This document shows positions 46,001-57,316 of a stretch of DNA of 64,000 nucleotides, piece after piece. Source of the stretch: Absidia repens (taxonomy: Eukaryota; Mucoromycota; Mucoromycetes; Mucorales; Cunninghamellaceae). Numbering within the stretch: position 1 is the first letter of the stretch; each line of letters starts with the position of its first letter. Under the pieces are notes generated by a model. That model was given only the letters and a program-made list of their open reading frames with translations, was not told where the DNA came from and did not search any database. The position numbers were made by a program, and so were the translations under genes. The stretch spans positions 434,001-498,000 of the forward strand of contig MCGE01000024.1 of the NCBI GenBank assembly GCA_002105175.1, given 5' to 3'.

Positions 46001-47296
46001 ACCAAGGTCTGACTTGGAAAACTTATGAATTTGCAAAAAGAAAGGATCGTATCAAGGTGGATGACATTATCACACAACCTGATGGAACCAGTCAAAAGTA
46101 TGTGGTCTTTGGTGCGGAACGTGGAGGCACCAAAACAGTGGCGTATCATATCGATTTCAGTGCTATTCACCCTACGCAATGCAAGATAGATATCAACAAC
46201 CAAGATGATGATGACTTTGAGCTTTGGAGCCCTGAAGATACTCGCGGTGAAACTTGTCTATTTGGTCGTGAAGTAAGTTATGACCTGATTTTATTATTCT
46301 AGCTAGTCCTAACGATCATCGCTCCCTTTAAACATTAGACGAAATACCACCGCCGAATTCAAGATCGTGATTGCTATATTGGTGAAAAACTAGTCCAACC
46401 CAAAGAAATTGTTCGAAACTGCACATGTGCGGCAGAAGATTATGAATGGTATAAAAAAAAAAATAGTGTACCGAAAACAATCCCATACATATTATCTTCC
46501 CCTTCTCATCTTTTTTTTTTTTTTTTTTTTTTTTTTTGTATAACTTTTAGTGATTTCAATTTTGTTCGAAATGAAAATAACGAATGTGTTTTGGTTCCTG
46601 GATTCCAACCCGTTGTACCAGAATGTGATGGCAGTGTAGACTTTGTTTATACTTCCACTGGGTAAGTGATAATAGAGAGATGGAAAAATCACGCCACTAT
46701 ACGAATTTTAATTTTATCCTTTTATGTACTAGTTATCGAAAAATTGCTGCTTCTACTTGCCAAGGTGGAAGAGAACTAGACAAAGAAGGTGATCAAATCA
46801 GATGTCCCGGTCGTGGTAGTGGAACGCACTGGACAGTGTATTTGTTTGCGCCAGTATTTGGCGCTGCTATCGTTTTTGGCTGCCTTCGATATCGACATGT
46901 GTTCCGTCATCAAGGATTTGGGTAAGGAAGAGAAAAAAAAAAAATAAGCTGCTATTAAGATGATTCCAACTCACATACAATCTTTATTTTTATTTATACA
47001 GATCTATTCGTTTGCCTGATTCTGCTGCCAGTGCCACCAATGGCATTATTTCACACCCTGTGATTACCAAGATCTTGTCTGCTATCGTTATCATCCCTGT
47101 CGCTCTGGTTGGTTTAGTCTCAAGAATACCCGTACCTCATTCTCTGGCAGATTGGAACGTATTCCAGTACCTTCGACTTCCGTCCTTCCTTCAATGTCGC
47201 AGTGGTACCCAGTATAGTCCCTTGGATCAAGACGATACAGATGTACTGCTAGATGACTATGATGCCGAAGAAGACAGCGATGCGGATGAACTCTAG
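40044..47296 (+). CDS. VPS10: Vacuolar sorting receptor Vps10/sortilin with three VPS10 units
   Basis: Type I receptor that carries soluble hydrolases from the Golgi to the endosome/vacuole. Eleven exons: 40044-40178, 40263-40394, 40457-40654, 40756-43146, 43225-44222, 44315-45895, 45990-46272, 46339-46448, 46551-46661, 46733-46921, 47002-47296. They give 2140 aa, in frame. Signal peptide MMKISVISLALISWW...AFA, then mature start QDIGI. Ten-bladed propeller signatures recur (sDGG.nW / Asp-box: LSTDGGLNWK, LTRDAGHSWIR, LTRDAGKTWNE). The Cys-rich 10CC module that closes a VPS10 domain appears three times, at about residues 555-640, 1215-1310 and 1872-1960 (CQCTDADYECDYNF, CQCRDIDFECDFGF, CTCAAEDYECDFNF). 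Two hydrophobic segments follow (YLFAPVFGAAIVFGCL; ILSAIVIIPVALVGLV). The acidic tail has YSPLD, a Yxx-phi-like sorting signal. Yeast Vps10 has two units and 1579 aa. The in-frame ATG at 40044 is chosen because it starts the signal peptide. Confidence 0.95.
46511..46537. repeat. poly(T) run of 27 in a VPS10 intron
   Basis: Uninterrupted T27 in intron 8, just 5' of the exon 9 acceptor. Confidence 0.9.
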
Positions 47297-47799
47297 CTTG
47301 ATAGTTCTTTTACATAGTTTATATTTATATTATTGGGTGATATTTAGGATCGTTTTATTATATGTCTGATTTATACATGACGATATGGTTGTGATGTCTT
47401 TACATATATATACATATATTTATTATTACTTTTGATTTGTCGTTTTTATTATATCTTTATACGAATAAACACTTTGACGCTATGCGATAGATCTCAAAAT
47501 CAAAAATTAAAAAAATGTGAACTTTAGATGACCGACTGATTCAGTTACCCACCTGCTATAGTCCATCCACCGTTTCCATATAGCATTAGTTATCGTACAC
47601 CCTTCATACAATTTGTCATAGATTCCTTCCCTTTTCATTTTACTCAAACACCTCATTCAATAAACAAAATGAATACTTCATATATACTACAATATGCCTG
47701 TATGTGATATGTTTTTATTATTTTTTAATGATTTGTACGGCATGTACATATTGTTTAATATACAATGGGTCCGGTAGCTCAAGTTGATGGTTAGAAATA
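47297..47799. other. gene-free stretch downstream of VPS10
   Basis: AT-rich 3' flank with AATAAA near 47464; no coding evidence. Confidence 0.5.
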
Positions 47800-48560
47800 G
47801 GATGTTTTATTGTAACACATAATATAAAATGGGAAAAAGGTCAATAGCAATCTAAAAGGTGAGAGGATGTGCAAGGGACAGCATGAGTAAGATGACTAGA
47901 AAAATTCAAAGAATTGTGAACGCTATTCTAAAGGTATGGGGGTTTAAAGAAGTAACTTGATGTTACGTGCAAGACATGATAAAGGGATACTGTTCATTGA
48001 AGTACAACAATCCATCTAACGAGTAACAGTAAAAACGTATATTGTAAAAGAAATGAGAGAGACTAATGAGTCATTTTTAATTGAAGCAAGTAAAATGAGA
48101 CATATTTTATTCCGTTGCATATACAAACTACGGACAAATTAATACTAGACTAACTACTAAAGGCTCTAAAGCCAACTAATGGTGGTTCCAAATCCTAGAA
48201 ACAAAATGAAAGGGTTTCCCCATGCATCTTGTAATCCCTGTTCCGAAAACCCTTCTAAACTAGTCCCAACGCTGATCTAAGATCTCCATAACCTCAAAGA
48301 AGTTGAATGGTGAAAAAAAAGGTAAGGAAAAAAGAAAATGGATAAGGAAGAGTGCGCGAAAAAATAAAAAAGCGAGGAGTAAATAAATAAAATTTCACGT
48401 GGTCGGGATTTGATTACATATCTTTTTTGTGGATACAAAAAGAGAACCCCTCCTTTATTTCTTTTTTACAACATCTACGCCATGTAACATCGTCAACCAA
48501 GTGTCCTTCTTAATTTTTACATCAAACATTGCCACTCAAAGTACAATATGATGGTTTTTT
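47800..48560 (+). repeat. dispersed repeat, copy D
   Basis: Core at 48202-48240 and CACGTG at 48396-48401. The left flank (AACGCTATTCTAAAGGT near 47917) and right flank (ACATCGTCAACCAAGTG near 48487) match copy C. No conserved frame. Ends approximate. Confidence 0.75.
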
Positions 48561-49507
48561 CATCTCAAGACAGCAAATCTTACCAATCAGAACACGCAGC
48601 TTTTAGTTCCCCTAAATAGTATTTATTTACCGTAGATTGGAGTAGTTTATCTCACTTTCCCTTTTACTGTAGAACAGTTTCTTACACGCCTTAGATTTGC
48701 TAACCCTTTTAGTTTTATCTTACATCAAGTTAACTCTACAATAAAACAAAACCCTTTATATACCTTCAATAGTTTATGTAAAACTTATTAATTATTTTTC
48801 CAAGTAATATAAAGATATTACGTACAAAAGAAAAACATGGTATATATGCCTACCCTTTTTATTTATCAGGTCCAGAAACCCATTCCTAAACCTCACCTCC
48901 TCTTATACCCAGGAAAACTTTCTTTCTACTATGCGACTTAGTACCACAAAGAAAATATTGTGTCCATTTGGTATAAAAACAGGAGAATAATAGACTTATT
49001 TTGCCTAATACTCATCATGTCGCACTTCTGTGATCAGCATTATTTAATCTCTGTCCTTCGTGCTATTCGTCTACTACTCATCAAAAAGGTGCAGGAAGGG
49101 GATAGAAGAATTTCCTTAAGTGATTCCAACCCATAAAAATCCAATGATGGCCGCAAAAGAAAGAAAAAAAAAAAAAAAAAAAAAAGAGGAAAGAGGAGCA
49201 GTGGTAGGTGCATAAGAGCCCTACTACCATAGCAACTCCTTTGGGTCCATCTATTGTTAGATTGTGTCGCTGGTATTATATAAAAAAAAAACGATCTGTG
49301 AGCAGAAAATTAAAGGAAACAGGAAACGGGAGAGATAGATCTATGAGGTCGTGAAGATAATGAAGTGGAGAAGTCGATATATATATGCCATTGCATAGGG
49401 TCATCTCTTCAGCCTTTTTTTTGAAATTTGGGAGCATCTTGTCTATCATCATCACATCATACAAACACCTCATTATCGCCAAATGCACAAAATTAAACTT
49501 CACAATC

Positions 49508-49538
<31 letters not shown>

Positions 49539-49708
49539 AAACTAACAAGATCATGATCACAGATACAGTATAAAATTCATTTTTATTATCGTAGGTATTA
49601 ATATTTGAGTAACTAATGTAAAATAGATGATCAAATGTAGAGGGGGGGGATACAAATGTGGAAAAAAGGGATGAGCTGGGAATACAACTATGAATATACT
49701 AAGGGGCA
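48561..49708. other. gene-free stretch with a (CA)13 microsatellite
   Basis: No coding evidence. Contains an A run at about 49165-49184 and (CA)13 at 49513-49538, just 3' of the glycosyltransferase gene. Confidence 0.55.
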
Positions 49709-50950
49709 TCACCAACCAGTAACATTCTTGTGCCTGCCTTCCAAAAACCTAAAAAGAGATCCTGGTTCCTTCTTCCATTGGTTGTGCCAGTGGTAAGCAA
49801 ACGTTTGCAGCAAGCGTCGTTCGGAAAATTCAGTTTCAACAAAAGCGTTTGGCATCGAATTGGTAGGGGCACACACCATCGAATCAGTAAAGCACCAGGG
49901 TAGCACTGACCAAGGACGGATACCATTGTGTAGCAGTCTTCTATACACCTTGTAATAAGCATAGCCTCCCCAATCAATCGAGTTTGGTCGTGGGAGAGGA
50001 CCATTTGCCAATTCGGTCAGTATTTCACACACATAAGGTGACTGTCTGTGGAACCGCATAAACGCACCATTGAAAGGGTAAAGCGGAGGTAAGAAGCAAT
50101 CCCACTGTTGGAGCCATTCACGTTCAAATAGGGGTGCCATGTCCCGCACAAACAACGCATCCATATCAAACCACATCCCCCCGTATTTGTAAAGGACCAA
50201 GAGTCGGATCAGGTCACCATCCAGGTAGCCGCTGGTGTCCTTGAAATCGAGATGAGGTGAAGCTTCCATAGGTGAGCCACGCGAGAGTTCCTTGGGGTCA
50301 TAAATCCTAGTGTCCAGTCGATCCCCCACATATGATTTGATTTGCTGAATGACTGGTGAGCTTGACAGATCGCCGTTGGACCAAAGATAGATCACTGAGT
50401 TGTTGACGTCTTGAGTAGCAAAAACGGATCGTAAGGTAGCCAGCTGTTTCGGTCCGACAGGTGCAATATCCGCCCTCCAATACGCATGATAGATCATAGG
50501 TGATGATGATGTTTCGTTTGTTGTTGTCGTCGTCGACGTATTGTGACCTGCAGTATTGGAAATAGGTTGGATGGTAGAAGCAAAATCATAACAATCAAAA
50601 CTATCCAGAAGGCCGACGCCAGGAGTAACATCGTAGACATAATTTTGATTTCCAAGAATATAAGGCGAGTCATCAGGTAAAGACTGAAAGCATTTCCCAA
50701 GGGGCTGATAATAAGCATCGTCCGCATGCGAGATCCAGTTACGCAAATAAACGCGTACAGTGAGTTGAAGATCGTAAATAATAAAAAAGGCAATGAGACT
50801 GACGAAGCCTACCAGAGCTCCCCATTTGAGTAGAGTCGATGATCGCCAGCGTTTCAACCGGATGTGTGTTGCTGATATAGGATTCATTGCTAATCTAGAG
50901 TATTGTTGAGAGGATGTGCTTGGCTTGAAAAGATTCAAAATGAATTGCAT
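49709..50950 (-). CDS. Golgi type II glycosyltransferase, GT32-like
   Basis: Single-exon gene. The frame is open from an ATG at 50983, but the ATG at 50950 (MQFILNLFKPS) is the likelier start and gives 413 aa. A signal anchor follows a basic cytoplasmic tail (RLKRW, then WGALVGFVSLIAFFIIYDL). The catalytic region begins MIYHAYWRADIAPVG. It contains VIYLWSNGDLSS and the DXD sugar-nucleotide motif in RLLVLYKYGGMWFDMDALFV, then FNGAFMRFHRQSP. This G-Y/GG-x-W/Y-x-D-x-D arrangement is that of the GT32 (Och1/A4GALT-type) family, which transfers mannose or galactose to glycans in the Golgi. The donor sugar cannot be told. NTS/NET-type sequons sit in the lumenal part. Confidence 0.82.
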   Translation of the reverse strand: MQFILNLFKPSTSSQQYSRLAMNPISATHIRLKRWRSSTLLKWGALVGFVSLIAFFIIYDLQLTVRVYLRNWISHADDAYYQPLGKCFQSLPDDSPYILGNQNYVYDVTPGVGLLDSFDCYDFASTIQPISNTAGHNTSTTTTTNETSSSPMIYHAYWRADIAPVGPKQLATLRSVFATQDVNNSVIYLWSNGDLSSSPVIQQIKSYVGDRLDTRIYDPKELSRGSPMEASPHLDFKDTSGYLDGDLIRLLVLYKYGGMWFDMDALFVRDMAPLFEREWLQQWDCFLPPLYPFNGAFMRFHRQSPYVCEILTELANGPLPRPNSIDWGGYAYYKVYRRLLHNGIRPWSVLPWCFTDSMVCAPTNSMPNAFVETEFSERRLLQTFAYHWHNQWKKEPGSLFRFLEGRHKNVTGW

Positions 50951-50983
50951 CGTGATTGTGTGTGTATAGATAAAAATGATCAA

Positions 50984-51105
50984 ATATACAGCATGGATAA
51001 AGAAAAATGGATCAATAATAAATATACAAATGAATAAAAGTGAATGCAGTAGGCTGGGTGGATTTTTTTGGAGTAGAAAAAAAAAGGTTTTTTTATTTTC
51101 TGGTT

Positions 51106-51137
<32 letters not shown>

Positions 51138-51501
51138 GGTGTGGGGAGCCGAAATAATATCTTCGATTTTCATTGGACGACATATAACCTAATTCTGCAA
51201 GTCCAAAAATACATCTCTTTTTCAATCATAAGATCTATATTATACAATCAGCTATAAGGAAAGAAGACATTTACAATAAATAACCAGCTGCTTCATGCAT
51301 TGAAACAAAATAATAGAAATAGGGTTGGGATGACAGGTACAGCCACGGCCATCAAAGCGGAATTTGAAAATAATAGATAAATTGGGCAATGTTGCTTGAA
51401 TCTTCAATTTTTTCTCTTCTCTTTCCATTCTTCTTCACTTTTTTTTACAACCCCTTCCCATTCTTTTCTTCTTATTGAAATTTCAATTCCACTCCTATTT
51501 T
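50984..51501. other. intergenic, divergent promoters
   Basis: T-rich (T run of about 27 at 51111-51137) and a pyrimidine-rich leader at about 51400-51475 before the next gene. No coding evidence. Confidence 0.45.
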
Positions 51502-52487
51502 ATGTCTTCATCCACTCTTTTATTTGAATCAGGGATCATGAAAATCTCTGATTACGACCCAATTCATGATCGCTATCAAACTCGTACCTTGCAATTACCC
51601 AATCTTCCCCTATTTGATCAATTTGACCTGCCATCGTTTGACACGACCAACAAATCACAAAGCAATCTCAATCATCAACCATCCTCATCCACATTAGTAT
51701 CATCATTATTTCCATCATCAAGCTCAACAACTCCTACGGATATCAACCCCAAAAAAAGAAATGGAATCCCAACTCGCCATCAAACCATGTCGCGCTTCAT
51801 AGAATGTTTTGAACATGTGCCAGACACATCCTCTTCACCAATTTCCGCCAATTTTAGTACTGCATCTACTTTACGATCAACCAAATCTATTTCATCAAAG
51901 AAGTCTGCAAAATCATTTTACACAACAAAATCACCAAGACGATGCTATTCCAATCCAAACTTCTCGAAAAAAAGTAAGTTTATAAATTGCCCCTTACTTT
52001 TTTCTTAATATTGGTTTTGTCATGATATCTAATCTCTTTATTCCATTATTTATTAAAAAAAAAAAAAGCAATAATGAAAATAGAGCCACTGGACCCAGCA
52101 TTGGTGGCTGCTTCATTCAAAGCTACTCAGGCGACACCTTCTCCCAATGCACCCAAACGAACCTTATCAAATGCCTTTCATGTTTTGACTGGACTTCTAC
52201 CAAAAAACAACAAACGAAGGATGGACCACACTGCTTGTATGACCCAGAGTTATGGTACTGGTGACGATCAAGAAGAATATGCTGATGATGATGGTGGCCG
52301 CTCTTGCAAAAGTGTAGCATCGTCGTCAACCACGATTCGTCAAGCATGGCAAGGCAACACATGGTTGGATGAAATGAAAACATCTTGTGATTTTGGCTCA
52401 CGACCCCGTTTATCATCAAGGGATCAAGCAGGTCCTTGGTGGACCAGTACTCCTTTGTCAAATTCAGATGTCTGTGTCAAGAATTGA
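51502..52487 (+). CDS. Orphan disordered protein, two exons
   Basis: Exons 51502-51973 and 52069-52487 join in frame (GTAAGT donor; acceptor after an A-rich stretch) to 296 aa. The start is MSSSTLLFESGIMKISDYDP. Ser/Thr/Lys-rich stretches suggest disorder, with recognisable short blocks TMSRFIECFEHVP, LRSTKSISSKKSAKSFYTTK and LSNAFHVLTGLLPKN. The end is WWTSTPLSNSDVCVKN. No domain recognised. A small regulatory or scaffold protein is possible but unsupported. Confidence 0.6.
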
Positions 52488-52892
52488 TGAAATTGTTTGT
52501 TACATTTCTATACCCCTCACCTCCCCCCTTCCCTTGATAGTATTATATTCTAGCCTTGATGATGGCAATCATTTATATTTTTATCCTTATCCTTATCCTT
52601 ATTCAATATTTTTTATCCCTTTCCCCGTTCATTTATTTATTATCATTATATATATATTCCACTTCTGTCAGTACACACTCGACAACCTATATAGATATAT
52701 TCATTCATTCATTCATTCATTTATCATTCACTTATTTTTATCATATATATATATATTTATCATATTCTTATCTTCACATTCTTCCTCTCCTTTATTTTTA
52801 TTATTTTCTTCGTTTTATTATGTTGATCAGGAATAAAATACATATACAAATAAAATACATTTATGATTCATCATCCATGACTGTCCGTCTCC

Positions 52893-52925
<33 letters not shown>

Positions 52926-53546
52926 ATGAACAGCCATTCTAGCACCTTTAAATGGTCGATAGTGTAACGTCGAAACTTATTTCTAATAATGAACTCATTT
53001 TTCGTCTGTCCCTTGATCGGTTCCTTTTTTTTTGGATTTTGTATGTTTATCCGTCGGTACTACTATATAAAGGCACGCCCCATACTACTGTTTAGCCGTC
53101 CTTACAATCTCAGAAAGCGATTTTTATATGATAAATATCAAGTAAACTAAGCTGAACGACAAGAATAGAATAATCATGTCTGATTGGAGGCACAAAAAAA
53201 AAAAAAAAAAGGAAAAAAAGGATATGCTCACTGTGAGTTTGTCATCCAGTAAATAAACGAATCGGGGCATACCATAAAAGAAATTTCACCTGTCTTCTCC
53301 GTGTTACAGATACAAAAATAATCCATCCACTAAAGCCTTTTTTTGTCAAAAAAAAAAAAAAAAAGTAAAGATAAAAGATAATAAAGAAGAGTGGTTTTTA
53401 TTGGTTTGATATATAATATATATATATATATATAAAGAGTGGACTGAATATCTAATGTAAATACATATAATATATAATAACAGTAAAAGGATGATGGAGG
53501 GAGGAGAAGGGGGGGGGGTGATGACTAGAATGAAACTAGGACTAAA
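52488..53546. other. gene-free stretch with simple repeats
   Basis: Shared 3' flank of two convergent genes. (ATTC)n near 52692-52722, a T run at about 52896-52923, and AT dinucleotides near 53415-53434. No coding evidence. Confidence 0.55.
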
Positions 53547-54957
53547 CTAAACTACTTCAAATTGTAAAGGGGATCGTAGTCGGCCATCACCACAAATAAA
53601 AGGATCCTTGCGTCTGGGTAAAAAGCCTCGAGGTTTGAGCGGACTAAAGAGTTTTCTTGAACGCATCATGTTGAGTTCGGCAGCAATCATGCGTAAATGG
53701 TCAGGATTGGATCGGGTATCGCGTGTATAGGTATTGGTGTCAAAATTAAAACGTGGTTGTGTCGTTGCTTCTGATCGCCGCTTTTTCGTCGATCGTTTTC
53801 GTCTGGGTGGCAATGGCATCGGAATGAATCCAGGAGGCTGGCGGCGATTGTCCTTGCCAAGTAGACCAGTGCTGCTGTTGCTGCTGCTACTGGAAGGGAG
53901 AGATTTCGCTAATGATGCTGCTGGTGAATTTGCTAAAAATGAATTGGCAGAAGTCGATGGTGGGGGTGGTTGAGAAAGAGCAAGTGACTGACGCAGCTTG
54001 GCGATGGTGTGAATCCACTTTCCCCGATCTTGATCCGGCGGTGAAGACGACATAGCAAACGATGTTGTTGTTGAGGTTGAAGGTGTATGCGCTTTGGTGA
54101 AGGAAGGAATCGATCGTCGCCCAACAATTGTTTTATGCAGTTGCCGAGAATTCCCATTGTCTGTAGTTGCGGGCGGTGAAAGTGATAGTGTTCTCTCTGG
54201 TGGTATCGATAGGGCCCCAAGTGAGTCTCGTTGTCTTCTTCCAGGAGATCGTGGTGAGAAAGAAGAAGACGATAATGACGAAGAAGACCCCGGAGGTGAT
54301 AAGTCGCTTTCATCATCATCATCAATATCGTCATATTCGTCGAAAATGTCGTCGTCTTCTTCAAGATCGTCGTCTTCATCATCTTGGTCATCGTCGTCCC
54401 CATCTTGAGTAAATATACCGTCCGCCGAAATGGTACCTTCATCAGCTCCAGGTGCAGAGGTGAATTGATGAGATGCTTTCCTACGATGATGCTCCGTAAT
54501 TGCTGCTATTTCTTGCTGTTGTATAAATGTGGTAGGATCACTGAGAGATGGTGGAGGCATATGCAGCGGCAGGATTCCCGTCAAGAAGTCCAAGGGCAAA
54601 AAGTTTTGGAATGGCGAGTGTATCTAATAATAGTAATAGCAGAGATGAGTATTAGTTCAGTTCAGTACAGCAAAGGCATAGTTTACTTACAAGTTCTTCT
54701 TCATCAGGCAAGCTTTCTTTACTATCGACCGCTACCCAGTTTTCCACGTGAGACATCCTTCGAACGGCCTGCGATTGTTGAGATTGTCGTTTCTTCTTCT
54801 TTTGCTTTCGTTTCTTCATCAACGGAGGAATGGCACCATAAGGTTGTGGGGCATTTGCTGTTAGATTTCGTACAATTTCTTTGTAGGAAAAGGAAGCGGG
54901 ATCGCTGGTATTGGGTATTGGGACAGGTTCAGACCTTGAGACAGTAGCAATGGACAT
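53547..54957 (-). CDS. Orphan acidic/basic low-complexity protein, probably nuclear
   Basis: Exons 54957-54691 and 54623-53547 join in frame to 447 aa. The N-terminal third has SFSYKEIVRNLTANAPQPYG, a lysine-rich segment (KKRKQKKKKR) and HVENWVAVDSKESLP. Then comes an Asp/Glu run (DDDDQDDEDDDLEEDDD), Ser-rich regions, a second basic patch (RRKRSTKKRR), and a structured-looking C-terminus DHLRMIAAELNMMRSRKLFS with FLPRRKDPF. Two basic clusters suggest nuclear import. The family is not recognised. The well-formed ends and the clean intron make it a real gene. Confidence 0.65.
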
Positions 54958-55346
54958 AATACCATACCAATTATAAAATAGAAAAAAAGTAAAAAGTAAA
55001 AGTAAAACAAAGAAAGGAGGAGAGGGGTCAACTTGTGATTTTTTTTTCACAAAAAAATAAGAAACAATTCAAATCCCGCTGTTAATAAACTGTAAGTGCA
55101 CCAGCAACACATTTCCAATGAAAATGCACATCAGATGAGAGTCAAAAGCCCAATCCTGGTGAACAAATGACAACCAAATACAGTGTAATGGGTGACCTGA
55201 TTCTTCTTTACCGAAGCCAAATAAAAATACAAAGAAGACTATTTTATTTCAAAATATGTATGTATATAATATAGACTAAATGATCAGCATAAAATAATAT
55301 ATAAGATAGCTAAACTAAATTTAAAACCACTACTATGTAGCAATGG
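54958..55346. other. short intergenic stretch
   Basis: Promoter of the preceding minus-strand gene and 3' flank of the hydrolase; no coding evidence. Confidence 0.45.
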
Positions 55347-56877
55347 CTACCAGCCATTTTCGTCTTCTTGGACGTGATCCCGTATAAATTCTTCAATTGT
55401 TTCAAAGTAGTCAATCTAATACATATATACAAAATACACACACACAAAAGAATAAAAATTAGTATAGCCTAGATGGTAATCCCCTTTTCCCATGCTCTCT
55501 CTGTATGCCTTACCTGCAAACATGTATCGTTATGCGTTCCATAATCAAATCCTTTCCACACTTTTGCCCCAACCGTTTCCGCCACATCGTATAATTTTGC
55601 CATATGACTTGGTGGAACCAGCTCGTCCCGCAAGCTGGATAAGAATAAAATGGGGACACGTTGTACGTTTGAGATAGATTTGTATGTTCGCCATTTTTGA
55701 TTGCACACATGAGCTAAATATCGCAGAGCCCCTGGTAAGATATGCGGGATAAGTAATGGCTATTGAATAAATAAAAAGCACGGGTTAGCTTTAATGAGGC
55801 AGTTCTCTTTTTTCTTTTTCATCTTACCACAGACAAGAATGTATTTTCGATTATCAGAGCGTCGAAGTCATCTTCATTTTTAGAAACAACATGAATCGCA
55901 ACAGCACCTCCGAGTGATTGCCCATAAGCAGCCAGTCTAGTATACTTCAGAATTGGATGATTTTTGATGTAATCTACCACCGTCTGTCATTAAAAAGGAA
56001 AAATACGAAACAAATATATCAGATCCGACTTGACCCCAACCCTTTTTTTTTGTAATGTTTTTTTTTGTTACCTGTGCGTCAATTTGTAAGCCTTTTTCGT
56101 TCGCTTTGCCTTCGCTAAGGCCATACCTAAACAAATCATGTTAGCAAACCACCTCCTCTTTGTCTTTCTTTCCAAGCTAATTTCCATTTATGTGGTTTTC
56201 TTTCCTTACCCTCGGTAAGATAAGGTGACGATGTTGTAGCCTAACTTTTGATATAAAACTTGAGCAATAGGAAGTCGATGACCCTAAAAATAGTACCCAA
56301 AAAAGCAAAGTGATGGGGTGAGTGAAATCTGGTGTTGTACCTGATATATGCATTATCCTGCCACCATAGGCGCTGTGTATGCGTTGTCCTTTCTTACCAT
56401 ATTTCCAGCATTTGCCTAAATTCGTACATATAAATTAATAATAATAATAAAAAAACAGTCAGTACCATCCAGTCTATCATATGTGAAGGTTTTACAAGAT
56501 AGGTGTGGGTAGATGTTATTTTGTACTTACATGAAAGCATACTATCGTTGGAGCTTGCAGCGCGACTCTTTCATCTTGTTGAATTAGGACGTAGCACCGC
56601 AGTTTGACACCATCTTTTGTTAATAGAATTTCTTCGTCATCAGGAAGACCATATTCTGAAGGCTTTGATACCTAAAAAGACAAATGAATCAAAAGGAATA
56701 ACATGTTAGTAATAAGAGAAATATCAATCACCATTATAACCAACATACCTTCGTCCTTGATCCTTTGGGAAAACCAGAAGCATATAGAAGATCGCATTGA
56801 TAAATATATAAAATGATTGATATTGCAATAGTGGTGATAATCAAAAAGTAAATTGTATATAAAATAAAGGCAATCAT
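55347..56877 (-). CDS. Alpha/beta hydrolase, ABHD13/Bem46 type
   Basis: Membrane-anchored serine hydrolase. Eight exons in reading order (56877-56749, 56671-56531, 56415-56398, 56283-56210, 56126-56072, 55983-55828, 55759-55514, 55415-55347) give 295 aa. The N-terminus is one hydrophobic anchor (FLIITTIAISIILYIYQ), then DLLYASGFPKG. The oxyanion loop is HANAGNMGHRLP (usually HGNAGN). YRGYGLSEGKAN follows, then the nucleophile elbow YGQSLGGAVAIHV, the acid in LSSLRDELVPP, and the base in YGTHNDTCL. The Ser-Asp-His triad is complete. Known relatives are fission-yeast Bem46 (polarity) and animal ABHD13; the physiological substrate is unknown. The third exon is an 18-nt micro-exon coding ANAGNM. 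Confidence 0.92.
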
Positions 56878-57146
56878 CGTAAAGTAAATAGGGTATAAAA
56901 CATTGGGGTTTGGGGAAGGGAAAGTAAAAATAAAAAAAAAAAAAAAAAAAAAAAAGGGGAGGAAAAAAGGAAGTGGTGAAAAAATATTGTCCCCACACAA
57001 AAATAAATAATTCAAACGCCGCATGATCTTTTGTTGACACGAGTGGAAGAATTGCATTGGGGAAGGGACATATAGATATCATGTATATCACATAGTACAA
57101 AATCATTTTTATTCAACGAAGCACAAAAACATATACACATACTAAT
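56878..57146. other. intergenic between hydrolase and CDK8
   Basis: Contains an A run of about 25 (56933-56955); frames across it are chance extensions of the hydrolase N-terminus. No separate gene. Confidence 0.4.
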
Positions 57147-57284
57147 CTATGCATTCCTTGCCTTTTTTGCCGGCCTATTAGAATGGTCGTCCTTTGTCAT
57201 CCCACTTTTTGTTGATTTGATATCATTGTCTTCTTGTGTAATGCGCCGTAATGGATATTCTACATTTTGTTGCGCCAATACACT

Positions 57285-57316
<32 letters not shown>

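Noticed and set aside
53933..54947. Alternate-frame ORFs over the acidic orphan gene (His/Leu-rich and Ser-rich)
   Set aside because: Low-complexity codons stay open in several frames; the chosen frame alone joins exon 1 in phase and has natural composition.
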